Assembly (NCBI GenBank): GCA_947179155.2
Contig: OX359286.1
Location: forward strand, 11,442,024 to 11,506,023
Direction: 5' to 3'
DNA length: 64,000 bases
Source: Hedera helix
Lineage: Eukaryota > Streptophyta > Magnoliopsida > Apiales > Araliaceae
Shown here: positions 1-13,000 of the stretch, in pieces
How positions within the stretch are numbered: position 1 is the stretch's first letter
How the letters are laid out: each line of letters begins with the position of its first letter
Translations under genes and position numbers: made by a program
The notes under the pieces: generated by a model
The model's database searches: none
What the model saw: only the letters and a program-made list of their open reading frames with translations
Told to the model about the DNA's origin: nothing

Positions 1-214
1 TTTTGAGCTATCTTGAATTTAGATCTCATTAGCATGATCCTCATCATGGTTCTAAAAGCATTGCTCGAAAACTATGGGTTTATCCATTTGATTAATTCAA
101 GTAATTAATAATGAATAAATAAATGGCTTGATACTTTTATTAATAAACGAACAAGATTACAAAGTATATGCTTATCACATCAAATGTGATTGGCTTGAGG
201 GCATACTACTTTCA
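1..214 (-). repeat. Ty1/copia 3' LTR, partial (cut by window edge)
   Basis: On the minus strand this LTR begins with TGAAAG directly after a purine-rich tract and follows the end of the copia coding remnant, so it is the 3' LTR. It continues past base 1, so its outer end and any target duplication cannot be seen. I found no matching 5' LTR to the right of the gag remnant before the satellite begins. The element is therefore not complete. Confidence 0.7.
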
Positions 215-226
215 ATCTCCCACTTG
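215..226 (-). promoter_or_regulatory. Polypurine tract of the copia element
   Basis: Read on the minus strand, AAGTGGGAGATT lies immediately before the LTR start. A GTGGGAG-type tract at this position is characteristic of Ty1/copia elements and primes plus-strand DNA synthesis. It supports both the orientation and the LTR boundary. Confidence 0.65.
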
Positions 227-856
227 CACTAAAGCCAATCGCCCTTTGGTATCCCCATACCATTCTTCTATAAGTGGCGTACAAATTGCTTAGTAAATGC
301 TTTAGTTAATGGATCTATAATGTTGTTCTAAGAGCTTGCCATTTTTATGGTGTCGTCTCATTTTCAATGATTTATTTAATCATATGAAAGTGCTGCAACA
401 TATGTTTGGATTTCAGATGAGACCTAGGTTCTTTGGAAAATTAAACTCCTTTAATACTAAGAACCATTATAAGTTCTGTAATGAACTTGTTGAACCAAAC
501 AATCACCTTTGCAGCTTCACTTATGGTTATTTACTATGTCTTTGTCACTAAATCAGCAACTCCTTGCTGTTTGGAACTTTTCCAACTCACTACTGCACCG
601 TTCAAGGTAATCATATTACCTGAAACGGATATACTGTTATCTTGATTAGTCTGAACAAACTAGAGTTTGTTAAACCCTCTAGTTTTATATCAAACTTATC
701 ATTAGAAACTATTTTCTAATATTCTTCTCCAAAATTAAACTGATATCTGCTTATCATGTATAAGCAATATCAGGTCAAGTACATATCATCCCGTACATGA
801 TAGATCCTATTGCTGAGGCATAAGGAGTCTTACTCATACGGTCTCTCTCTTGGAAC

Positions 857-1300
857 CTACTTCTTCGAGAGATATATTCCAGAACCCATCGACATGAGCC
901 CTTTCTTGGAATCTTTCATGCTAAACTGCTTTAGCATATAATCAATGTACGTTCTTTGGGATAAGCCAAGCATCCTTTTAGATCTATCTTTATAGATCTT
1001 TATCTCCAAAATATAGGATGTTTCTCCCAAGTCTTTCACGGAGAAGTGTTTAGACAACTACATCTTTACTGATTGTAGAATCGGTATGTCATTCCTTATC
1101 AACATTATATCAACATATAATACTTGGAATGTCTCAGTGCTCCCACTAACCCTTGTACACACTTGGTTCATCATCGTCTTTGATAAAATCAAACTCCTTT
1201 GATTGTCTCATCAAAACGGATGTTCCATTTTTGAGAAACTTGTTTCAATCCATAATTGAATCGTTGTAACTTACATACTTGATTTATTCCATCTAAATGG
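857..1300 (-). pseudogene. Copia reverse transcriptase fragment (RVT_2 type)
   Basis: The longest open piece (857-1057) carries the KDLGETSYILEIKIY block typical of copia reverse transcriptases. Upstream, in broken frames, are matches to the DEPSVYK block and to the catalytic box. That box, normally YVDD, reads YVDI at 1107-1118. The downstream residues align if one Asp codon was deleted, which removes an essential metal ligand. An in-frame TAG follows the VYKG residues. The enzyme cannot be active. Confidence 0.8.
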
Positions 1301-2129
1301 AGATAAATCATCTTGGTTGTATCATACATACATCCTTTTATAATAAGCTACAACTGCAAGTAAAATCCGAATGAATATAAGCATTTTCACTAGTGAAAAA
1401 TTTCATCATAGTCAACTCATTGACCTTGTTTGAAATCTTTTTACCACTAGTCAGGTCTTATAGGTCTCCACCTTTCCATATGCTTTAGTCTTTCTCTAAA
1501 GACCCATTTCGGATTTTATGATCAGCAGTCATTTCTCTCGAGTATTTAATACTCATACCTCATCGTTTGTAACTGGATCATCATCTACTATGATGCGTAC
1601 CTCATCATCATCATCTATGATGAATCCATACCATGCAGGTATCTTCGGTACTAAACCATATTTACGACTTGGTTGTGGTACAATAGGTTTATTTACTTAT
1701 TCAGATTCCTTCACTTGATCTGTAGTGTTTTGTGGTTCTTGAACTTTTTCAAGATCTATTTTACTCCCACTAACCCTTTAAGGAAAAACTTCTTTTCCTA
1801 TAAGGCAGCGTGTTTCAACAAACACCTTTTAGTTAGTTGGATTATAGAAGTGATACCCTAAACTTTCTTTAGGATATCCCACAAGTTTACACTTATCAGA
1901 TCTTGTCCCAAACTTATCATTGTCAAACTTTTTGACATAAACTGGACAATCCAAATCTTAACATACTTAAGACTTGGTTTCCTCCCTATCCATGACTCAC
2001 ATGAAGTCTTGGGGAGGAAATAAGAAGGTATCTGATTTAGTAGATATGCGACCGTTTCTAAGGTATAACCCTAGAAATATACTGGAAGATTGGTATAACT
2101 CATCATGGATCATCATCATGTCCATTATG

Positions 2130-2350
2130 TGAGAATACCATTTCGCTTAAGATGATCTAGAAACTTATTGCTTAAGTATTCCCTTCTCGATCTAATCGAA
2201 GAACTTTAATACTTTTGGCCTTTAGTTTCTATACTTCACTTTTTGAATTCTTTGAACGTTTCAAACGATTCGGATTTGTATTTCATCAAATACATATATC
2301 GAAATCTAGAATCATCAGTGAAAGTAATGAATGAATACCCTCCTCTTGCA
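2130..2350 (-). pseudogene. Copia integrase core fragment
   Basis: Minus-strand translation gives GGYSFITFTDDSRFRYMYL, the block around the first catalytic Asp of copia integrases, followed by a KSESFETFKEFK-like stretch. After stops comes a RSRREYLS block where active relatives have a second Asp and a Gly-Gly pair. Frame breaks and loss of the second Asp show decay. The fragment marks the order gag-INT-RT, which is diagnostic of Ty1/copia. Confidence 0.75.
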
Positions 2351-2394
2351 TTTGTTGTCATAGGTCCCACACACGACTGTGTGTACCATCTCTA

Positions 2395-2500
2395 ACAACT
2401 CCGTAACTCGCTATCCATGTCCACTAAATGAAGATTTAATCATATTTTTCATGATACAAGATTCACAAGTTGTATTTGATTCATAATCAAAAGGCTCTAA
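2395..2500 (-). pseudogene. GAG-pre-integrase (integrase zinc-binding) fragment
   Basis: The minus strand encodes a CESCIMKNMIKSSFSGHG stretch. This resembles the Cys-pair end of the zinc-binding domain that precedes the integrase core in copia polyproteins. It ends at an in-frame TAG where relatives continue towards the catalytic core. Confidence 0.65.
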
Positions 2501-2944
2501 AAAACTATCTTTATACAACTTGTTTAGTCTTGTTTCATTAACATGATCGAGTTAACAGTATTGCATGAAGGTATGATCCATATCATCTCTTTGCCTTTAG
2601 TTTGTTCAATTTTGAAATATTTTCATGTAAGTCAAGGTTACAAAATCCATCAAGTAATCAACATAGTAACATCTTACTAACTAAATGGATTTGCCCGTAG
2701 GCAATGCTAAACTGTAAGTTCCTGTGATTAATGCAGCAACCTTTATTCCCCACGCAAAGGATTACTTATCTTTAGTTCAGCTTTCTACTTCTGCTTAGTC
2801 TCTGCAACGGTTTGCATATTCGAGACCACCAGCCAGTATCTAATACCTAAGTAGAAATTTGACTTATAGAAAGTTCTACTTCATTATGAACAAATCTATA
2901 TCTGTAGCTGAAGTTTCACTAAACTTCTTCTACTTAACTATTGC

Positions 2945-3660
2945 AACTCTCTTGCAGTTGTTCTTCCAGTGTCCCAGCTTATCGCAATGAAAGCAAACTC
3001 CTTTGCCCTCAGGATCACTTTTATTTATGTCCTTTGTTTAGCCATTCTTTTGCCTTCTATCTTTTCTGACTCATCAGAAACACCTTTGACCATCTTCTTC
3101 AACTTAGAAGATTCATCTACTAGTAAGACTTGGTCTTTCTTGGAAGGAAAGTGACTCTCAACTTATTCAACATATTTAAGCAAATCAGGTAAACTGACTT
3201 CAAGCTTATTAATGTTAAAGTTCACTACAATTTGTGAAAGGGAGTCGGCGAGTGACTGCAAGATCGAATCTTGACTCAACTCTCCATCTTTGACAAAACC
3301 TAGGTGTCCTAATTGATCAATCGGATTAATCATCTTTATGACACGTGTCTTTACTGTAATGTCGTTGGTTATTATAGATTGGAAGAGCTCATTAGATATC
3401 TTATATCTAGTTGACCTACTTTGCTCACCAAACAACTATTGAATGTGCAACAATATAGTAGGTGCATCAATTTTCTCGCGTTGACGCTGTAACTCGATAC
3501 TTATGGATGCGAGCATGATGCATTGAGCCACCTTTGCATCATCTTGCTATTTCTTAAAATAACACTATCTTCCTCATAGGCTTAGTCTGCAACGTTTGCA
3601 GGAATAGGCAAATTAAGGACATTTGCTAGCTTTTCAGCATTAAAAACTTTTCTCAAATTT
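2945..3660 (-). pseudogene. Copia gag remnant with CCHC zinc knuckle
   Basis: The open piece 3163-3435 (90 codons) resembles the UBN2-type gag of plant copia elements (MFGEQSRSTRY, ILQSLADS, NKLEVSLPDLL). Downstream, at about 2950-3000, is an intact-looking CCHC knuckle, CFHCDKLGHWKNNC, spaced CX2CX4HX4C, which binds RNA in nucleocapsid proteins. An N-terminal gag block (about 3595-3660) is followed by a stop. The protein would package element RNA; here it is broken into pieces. Confidence 0.75.
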
Positions 3661-3922
3661 GCAAAATCGTGAATCACTTTTATGGTGACAATGAATTCGG
3701 GACAATCATGCCTTTTTTGGTTATTAATTGCCAAAACAATCATAAAACAGGCTGCACTTATTGCTTCATTGCAAATATCCGAAAGTGGCTAACTTATGCG
3801 GCTTTTGTTTGCTTTTGTTAATATATATATACTTTAAATATATATTATATATCCGAAGCCCTTTTGGTCATCAACTGCCGAAAACTGGTGGCTATATTAA
3901 TGACTCAAAATTTGGGACAAGC

Positions 3923-3976
<54 letters not shown>

Positions 3977-4055
3977 CCGAATCCGTGCGGCTGCTTTGCC
4001 GGAATTGTAGCTGCTTTTCGGTTTTTTTTCAATTTTCCAAAACCGAAATTGTTAC
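3661..4055. other. Non-coding spacer, possible copia leader
   Basis: This stretch lies between the gag remnant and the first satellite unit. It holds no gene. Two similar phrases (ending GGACAATCATG and GGACAAGCATG) and repeated CCGAA motifs suggest a degenerate internal duplication, perhaps of the copia 5' untranslated leader. A recognisable 5' LTR is absent, so the junction with the satellite at about 4056 probably truncates the element. Confidence 0.4.
3926..3974. repeat. (TA)n microsatellite
   Basis: An uninterrupted run of about 24 TA dinucleotides. It is likely to be length-polymorphic and prone to sequencing error. Confidence 0.95.
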
Positions 4056-7000
4056 ATCATCTATTTCATTACCAATTTGAAGGAAATATGACATAACTAG
4101 AAGTTTCTTTAACCGAGGACTTGCGTTAGTTGTACGTACGATTTTGAATGAGAGAGTGATAGGATTGCACCTTTTGATGCTAAACAAAGGTGAACGAAGT
4201 AATATGACACTAAATCATCTATTTGTTTACCAATTTGAAGGAAATAATGAAACAACTAGAAGTTTTCTTTAACCGAGGACTTGTGTTAGTTGTGCGTACG
4301 GTTTTGAATGCGAGAGTGATAGGATTGCAACCTTCGATGATAAACAAAGGTGAACGAAGTAATATGACACTAAACTATCTATTTCGTTGCCAATTTCAAG
4401 GATATAATGAAACAACTATAAGTTTTCTTTAACCGAGGACTGGTGTGGGTTGTACGTACGATTTTGAATGCGTGAGTGATAGGATTCCAGCTTTTGATGC
4501 TAAATAAAGGTGAACGAAGTAATATGACACTAAATCATCTATTTGTTTACCAATTTGAAGGAAATAATGAAACAACTAGAAGTTTTCTTTAACCGAGGAC
4601 TTGTGTTAGTTTTACGTACGGTTTTGAATGCGAGAGTAATAGAATTGCACCTTTTGATGCTAAACAAAGTTGAACGAAGTAATATGATACTAAATCATCT
4701 ATTTGTTTACCAATTTGAAGAAATAATGAGACAACTAGAAGTTTTCTTTAACCGCGAACTTGTGTTAGTTGTACGTACGGTTTTGAATGCGAGAGTGATA
4801 GAATTGCAACTTTTGATGATAAAAAAAGGTGAACGAAGTAATATGACACTAAATCATCTATTTCATTGCCAATTTCAAGGAAATAATGAAACAACTATAA
4901 GTTTTCTTTAACCCAGGACTGGTGTTGGTTTTACGTACGGTTTTGAATGCGTGAGTGATAGGATTCCAGCTTTTGATGCTAAACAAAGGTGAACGAAGTA
5001 ATATGACACTAAATCATCTATTTTTTTACCAATTTGAAGGAAATATTGAAACAACTAGAAGTTTTCTTTAACCGAGGACTTGTGTTAGTTGTACGTAAGT
5101 TTTTGAATGCGAGAGTGATAGGATTCCACCTTTTGATGCTAAACAAAGTTGAACGAAGTAATATGACACTAAATCATCTATTTGTTTACCAATTTGAAAG
5201 AAATAATGAAACAACTAGAAGTTTTCTTTAACCGAGGACTTGTGTTAGTTGTACGTACGGTTTTGAATGCGAGAGTGATAGGATTGCACCTTTTGATGCT
5301 AAACAAAGTTGAACGAAGTAATATGACACTAAATCATCTATTTGCTTACCAATTTGAAGGAAATAATGAGACAACTAGAAGTTTTCTTTAACCGAGGACT
5401 TGTGTTAGTTGTACGTACGGTTTTGAATGCGAGAGTGATAGGATTGCAAATTTTGATGCTAAACAAAGTTGAACGAAGTAATATGACACTAAATCATCTA
5501 TTTGTTTACCAATTTGAAGGAAATAATGAGACAACTAGAAGTTTTCTTTAACCGAGGACTTGTGTTAGTTGTACGTACGGTTTTGAATGCGAGAGTAATA
5601 GGATTGCACCTTTTGATGCTAAACAAAGTTGAACGAAGTAATATGACACTAAATCATCTATTTGTTTACCAATTTGAAGGAAATAATGAGACAACTAGAA
5701 GTTTTCTTTAACCGAGGACTTGTGTTAGTTGTACGTACGGTTTTGAATGCGAGAGTGATAGGATTGCAACTTTTGATGATAAACAAAGGTGAACGAAGTA
5801 ATATGACACTAAATCATCTATTTCATTGCCAATTTGAAGGAAATAATGAAACAAGTAGAAGTTTCTTTAACTGAGGACTTTTTTTAGTTGTACGTACGAT
5901 TTTGAATGTGAGAGTGATAGGATTGCATCTTTTGATGATAAATAAAGGTGAACGAAATAATATGACACTAAATCATCTATTTGTTTACCAATTTGAAGGA
6001 AATAATGAGACAACTAGAAATTTTCTTTAACCGAGGACTTGCATTAGTTGTACGTACGGTATTGAATGCAAGAGTGATAGGATTCCACCTTTTGATGCTA
6101 AACAAAGTTGAACGAAGTAATATGACACTAAATCACCTATTTGTTTACAAATTTGAAGGAAATAATGAAACAACTAGAAGTTTTCTTTAACCGAGGACCT
6201 TTGTTAGTTGTACGTACTGTTTTGAATGCGAGAGTGATAGGATTGCACATTTTGATGCTAAACAAAGGTGAACGAAGTAATATGACACTAAATCATCTAT
6301 TTGTTTACCAATTTGAAGGAAATAATGAAACAACTAGAAGTTTTATTTAACCGAGGACTTGTGTTAGTTGTGCCTACGGTTTTGAATGCGAGAGTGATAG
6401 GATTGCAACCTTCGATGATAAACAAAGGTGAACGAAGTAATATGACACTAAACTATCTATTTCATTGCCAATTTCAAGGATATAATGAAACAACTATAAG
6501 TTTTCTTTAACCGAGGACTGGTGTTGGTTGTACGTACGGTTTTGAATGCGTGAGTGATAGGATTCCAGCTTTTGATGCTAAATAAAGGTGAACGAAGTAA
6601 TATGACACTAAATCATCTATTTGTTTACCAATTTGAAGGAAATAATGAAACAACTAGAAGTTTTCTTTAACCGAGGACTTGTGTTAGTTGTACGTACGGT
6701 TTTGAATGCGAGAGTAATAGAATTGCACCTTTTGATGCTAAACAAAGTTGAACGAAGTAATATGATACTAAATCATCATTTTGTTTACCAATTTGAAGAA
6801 ATAATGAGACAACTAGAAGTTTTCTTTAACCGAGGACTGGTGTTAGTTGTACGTACGGTTTTGAATGCGAGAGTGATAGAATTGCAACTTTTGATGTTAA
6901 AAAAAGGAGAACGAAGTAATATGACACTAAATCATCTATTTCATTGCCAATTTCAAGGAAATAATGAAACAACTATAAGTTTTCTTTAACCGAGGACTTG

Positions 7001-10000
7001 TGTTGGTTATACGTACGGTTTTGAATGTGTGAGTGATAGGATTCCAGCTTTTGATGCTAAACAAAGGTGAACGAAGTAATATGATACTAAATCATTTATT
7101 TGTTTACCAATTTGAAGGAAATATTGAAACAACTATAAGCTTTCTTTAACCGAGGACTTGTGTTAGTTGTACGTAAGTTTTTGAATGCGAGAGTGATAGG
7201 ATTCCACCTTTTGATGCTAAACAAAGTTGAACGAAGTAATATGACACTAAATCATCTATTTGTTTACCAATTTGAAAGAAATAATGAGACAACTAGAAGT
7301 TTTCTTTAACCGAGGACTTGTGTTAGTTGTACGTACGGTTTTGAATGCGAGAGTGATAGGATTGCACCTTTTGATGCTAAACAAAATTGAACGAAGTAAT
7401 ATGACACTAAATCATCTATTTGTTTACCACTTTGAAGGAAATAATGAGACAACTAGAAGTTTTCTTTAACCGAAGTCTTGTGTTAGTTGTACGTACGGTT
7501 TTGAATGCGAGAGTGATAGGATTGCAACTTTTGATGCTAAACAAAGTTGAACGAAGTAATATGACACTAAATCATCTATTTGTTTACCAATTTGAAGGAA
7601 ATAATGAGACAACTAGAAGTTTTCTTTAACCGAGGACTTTTTATAGTTGTACGTACGATTTTGAATGCGAGAGTGATAGGATTGCAGCTTTTGATTATAA
7701 ACAAAGGTGAACGAAGTAATATGACACTAAATCATCTATTTGTTTGCCAATTTGAAGGAAATAATGAGACAACTAGAAATTTTCTTTAACCGAGGACTTG
7801 TGTTAGTTGTACGTACGATTTTGAATGCAAGAGTGATAGGATTCCACCTTTTGATGCTAAACAAAGTTGAACGAAGTAATATGACACTAAATCATCTATT
7901 TGTTTACCAATTTGAAGGAAATAATGAAACAACTAGAAGTTTTCTTTAACCGAGGACTTGGGTTAGTTGTACGTACTGTTTTGAATGCGAGAGTGATAGG
8001 ATTGCACCTTTTGATGCTAAACAAAGGTGAACGAAGAAATATGACACTAAATCATCTATTTGTTTACCAATTTGAAGGAAATAATGAGACAACTAGAAGT
8101 TTTCTTTAACCGAGGACTTGTGTTAGTTGTACGTACGGTTTTGAAAGCGAGAGTGCTAGGATTACAACTTTTGATGATAAACAAAGGTGAACGAAGTAAT
8201 ATAACACTAAATCATCTATTTGTTTACCAATTTGAAGGAAATAATGAAACAACTAGAAGTTTCTTTAACCGAGGACTTGCGTTAGTTGTACGTACCGTTT
8301 TGAATGGGAGAGTGATAGGATTGCGCCTATTAATGCTAAACAAAGTTGAACGAAGTAATATGACACTAAATCATCTATTTGTTTACCAATTTGAAGGAAA
8401 TAATGAAACAACTAGAAGTTTTCTTTAACCGAGGACCTGTGTTAGTTGACCGTACGGTTTTGAATGCAAGAGTGATAGGATTGCACCTTTTGATGCTAAA
8501 CAAACTTGAACGAAATAATATGACACTAAATCATCTATTTGTTTACAAATTTGAAGGAAATAATGAGACAACTAGAAGTTTTCTTTAACCGAGGACTTGT
8601 GTTAGTTCTACGTACGGTTTTGAATGCGAGAGTGATAGGAGTGCACCTTTTGATGCTAAACAAAGTTGAACGAAGTAATATGACACTAAATCATCTATTT
8701 GTTTACCAATTTGAAGGACATAATGAAACAACTAGAAGTTTTATTTAACCGAGGACTTGTGTTAGTTGTGCGTACGGTTTTGAATGCGAGAGTGATAGGA
8801 TTGCAACCTTCGATGATAAACAAAGGTGAACGAAGTAATATGACACTAAACTATCTATTTCATTGCCAATTTCAAGGATATAATGAAACAACTATAAGTT
8901 TTCTTTAACCGAGGACTGGTGTTGGTTGTACGTACGGTTTTGAATGCGTGAGTGATAGGATTCCAGCTTTTGATGCTATACAAAGGTGAACTAACTAATA
9001 TGGCACTAAATCATCTATTTGTTTACCAACTTGAAGGAAATAATGAAACAACTAGAAGTTTTCTTTAACCGAGGACTTGTGTTAGTTGTACGTACGGTTT
9101 TGAATGCGAGAGTAATAGAATTGCACCTTTTGATGCTAAACAAAGTTGAACGAAGTAATATGATACTAAATCATCATTTTGTTTACCAATTTGAAGAAAT
9201 AATGAGACAACTAGAAGTTTTCTTTAACCGAGGACTGGTGTTAGTTGTACGTACGGTTTTGAATGCGAGAGTGATAGAATTGCAACTTTTGATGTTAAAA
9301 AAAGGTGAACGAAGTAATATGACACTAAATCATCTATTTCATTGCCAATTTCAAGGAAATAATGAGACAACTATAAGTTTTCTTTAACCGAGGACTTGTG
9401 TTGGTTATACGTACGGTTTTGAATGTGTGAGTGATAGGATTCCAGCTTTTGATGCTAAACAAAGGTGAACGAAGTAATATGATACTAAATCATCTATTTT
9501 TTTACCAATTTGAAGGAAATATTGAAACAACTATAAGCTTTCTTTAACCGAGGACTTGTGTTACTTGTACGTAAGTTTTTGAATGCGAGAGTGATAGGAT
9601 TCCACCTTTTGATGCTAAACAAAGTTGAACGAAGTAATATGACACTAAATCATCTATTTGTTTACCAATTTGAAAGAAATAATGAAATAACTAGAAGTTT
9701 CTTTAACCGAGGACTTGTGTTAGTTGTACGTACGGTTTTGAATGCGAGAGTAATAGGATTGCACCTTTTGATGCTAAACAAAGTTGAACGAAGTAATATG
9801 ACACTAAATCATCTATTTGTTTACCAATTTGAAGGAAATAATGAGACAACTAGAAGTTTTTTTAACCGAGGACTTGTGTTAGTTGTACGTACGGTTTTGA
9901 ATGCGAGAGTGATAGGATTGCAACTTTTGATGATAAACAAAGGTGAACGAAGTAATATGACACTAAATTATCTATTTCATTGCCAATTTGAAGAAAATAA

Positions 10001-13000
10001 TAAAACAAGTAGAAGTTTCTTTAGCCGAGGACTTTTTTTAGTTGTACGTACAATTTTGAATGTGAGAGTGATAGGATTGCATTTGTTGATGATAAACAAA
10101 GGTGAACGAAGTAATATGACACTAAATCATCTATTTGTTTACCAATTTGAAGGAAATAATGAGACAACTAGAAATTTTCTTTAACCGAGGACTTGTGTTA
10201 GTTGTACGTACAGTTTTGAATGCCAGACTGATAGGATTCCACCTTTTGATGCTAAACAAAGTTGAACGAAGTAATATGACACTAAATCATCTATTCGTTT
10301 ACCAATTTGAAGGAAATAATGAAACAACTAGAAGTTTTCTTTAACCGAGGACTTGTGTTCGTTGTACGTACTGTTTTGAATGCGAGAGTGATAGGATTGC
10401 AACTTTTGATTCTAAACAAAGGTGAACGAAGTAATATGACACTAAATCATCTATTTGTTTACCAATTTGAAGGAAATAATGAGACAACTAGATGTTTTCT
10501 TTAACTGAGGACTTGTGTTAGTTGTACGTACGGTTTTGAATGTGAGAGTGATAGGATTGCAACTTTTGATGATAAACAAAGGTGAACGAAGTAATATGAA
10601 ACTAAATCATCTATTTGTTTACCAATTTGAAGGAAATAATGAAACAACAAAAAGTTTCTTTAACCGAGGACTTGCGTTAGTTGTACGTACGATTTTGAAT
10701 GAGAGAGTGATAGGATTGCACCTTTTGATGCTAAACAAAGGTGAACGAAGTAATATGACACTAAATCATCTATTTATTTACCAATTTGAAGGAAATAATG
10801 AGACAACTAGAAGTTTTCTTTAGCCGAGGACTTGTGTTAGTTGTACGTACGGTTTTGAATGTGAGAGTGATAGGATTGAAACTTTTGATGATAAACAAAG
10901 GTGAACGAAGTAATATGACACTAAATCATCTATTTGTTTATCAATTTGAAGGAAATAATGAAACAACAAGAAGTTTCTTTAACCGAGGACTTGCGTTAGT
11001 TATACGTACGATTTTGAATGAGAGAGTGATAGGATTGCACCTTTTGATGCTAAACAAAGGTGAACGAAGTAATATGACACTAAATCATCTATTTGTTTAC
11101 CAATTTGAAGATAATAATGAAACAACTAGAAGTTTTCTTTAATCGATGACTTGTGTTAGTTGTGCGTACGGTTTTGAATGCGAGAGTGATAGGATTGCAA
11201 CCTTCGATGTTAAACAAAGGTGAACGAAGTAATATGACACTAAATCATCTATTTCATTGCCAATTTCAAGGATATAATGAAACAACTATAAGTTTTCTTT
11301 AACCGAGGACTGGTGGATTCAAGCTTTTGATGCTATACAAAGGTGAACGAAGTAATATGACACTAAATCATCTATTCGTTTACCAATTTGAAGGAAATAA
11401 TGAAACAACTAGAAGTTTTCTTTAACCGAGGACTTGTGTTAGTTGTATGTACGGTTTTGAATGCGAGAGTAATAGAATTGCACCTTTTGATGCTAAACAA
11501 AGTTGAACGAAGTAATATGATACTAAATCATCTATTTGTTTACCAATTTGAAGGAAATAATGAGACAACTAGCAGTTTTCTTTAACCGAGGACTTGTGTT
11601 AGTTGTACGTACGGTTTTGAATGCGAGAGTGATAGGATTGCAACTTTTGATGATAAAAAAAGGTGAACGAAGTAATATGACACTAAATCATCTATTTCAT
11701 TGCCAATTTCAAGGAAAATAATGAAACAACTAGAAGTTTTCTTTAACTGAGGACTTGTGTTAGTTGTACGTACGGTTTTGAATGCGAGAGTGATAGGATT
11801 GCACCTTTTGATGCTAAACAAAGTTGAACAAAGTAATATGACACTAAATCATCTATTTGTTTACCAATTTGAAGGAAATAATGAGACAACTAAAAGTTTT
11901 CTTTAACCGAGGACTTGTGTTAGTTGTACGTACGGTTTTGAATGCGAGAGTGATAGGATTGCAACTTTTGATGATAAACAAAGGTGAATGAAGTAATATG
12001 ACACTAAATCATCTATTTCATTGCCTATTTGAAGGAAATAATGAAACAAGTAGAAGTTTCTTTAACCGAGGACTTTTTTTAGTTGTACGTACGGTTTTGA
12101 ATGTGAGAGTGATAGGATTGCACCTTTTGATGATAAACAAAGGTGAACGAAGTAATATGACACTAAATCATCTATTTGTTTACAAATTTGAAGGAAATAA
12201 TGAAACAACTAGAAGTTTTCTTTAACCGAGGACTTGTGTTAGTTGTACGTACGGTTTTGAATGCGAGAGTGATAGGATTGCACCTTTTGATGCTAAACAA
12301 AGTTGAACAAAGTAATATGACACTAAATCAACTATTTGTTTACCAATTTGAAGGAAATAATGAAACAACTAGAAGTTTTCTTTAACCGAGGACTTGTGTT
12401 AGTTGTACGTACGGTTTTGAATGCGAGAGTGATAGGATTGCAACTTTTGATGATAAACAAAGGTGAACGAAGTAATATGACACTAAATCATCTATTTCAT
12501 TGCCAATTTCAAGGAAATAATGAAACAACTATAAGTTTTCTTTAACCGAGGACTGGTGTTGGTTGTACGTACGGTTTTGAATGCGTGAGTGATAGGATTC
12601 CAGCTTTTGATGCTAAACAAAGTTGAACGAAGTAATATGACACTAAATCATCTATTTGTTTACCAATTTGAAGGAAATAATGAAACAACTAGAAGTTTTC
12701 TTTAACCGAGGACTTGTGTTAGTTGTACGTACGGTTTTGAATGCGAGAGTGATAGGATTGCAACTTTTGATGATAAACAAAGGTGAACGAAGTAATATGA
12801 CACTAAATCATCTATTTCATTGCCAATTTCAAGGAAATAATGAAACAACTATAAGTTTTCTTTAATCGAGGACTGGTGTTGGTTGTACGTACGGTTTTGA
12901 ATGCGTGAGTGATAGGATTCCACCCTTTGATGCTAAACAAAGTTGAACGAAGTAATATGACACTAAATCATCTATTTGTTTACCAATTTGAAGGAAATAA

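Larger units (their letters stand above)
230..3660 (-). pseudogene. Decayed Ty1/copia gag-pol polyprotein
   Basis: Fragments of a copia polyprotein appear on the minus strand in the expected order from right to left: gag, CCHC zinc knuckle, GAG-pre-integrase, integrase core, reverse transcriptase, and the RNase H/C-terminal end near 240-320 (DPLTKAF followed by a stop). No fragment stays open for more than about 90 codons, and stops and frame changes separate all of them. A functional family member would encode a single polyprotein of roughly 1300 residues. The element is dead and its 5' end is missing. Family assignment rests on recognisable motifs, not on a search. Confidence 0.85.

Noticed and set aside
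4141..4210. Conserved stem CACCTTT/AAAGGTG in each satellite monomer
   Set aside because: The two arms vary independently: many units pair CACC with GTTG or CAAC with GGTG, which weakens the stem. There is no sign of selection for pairing.
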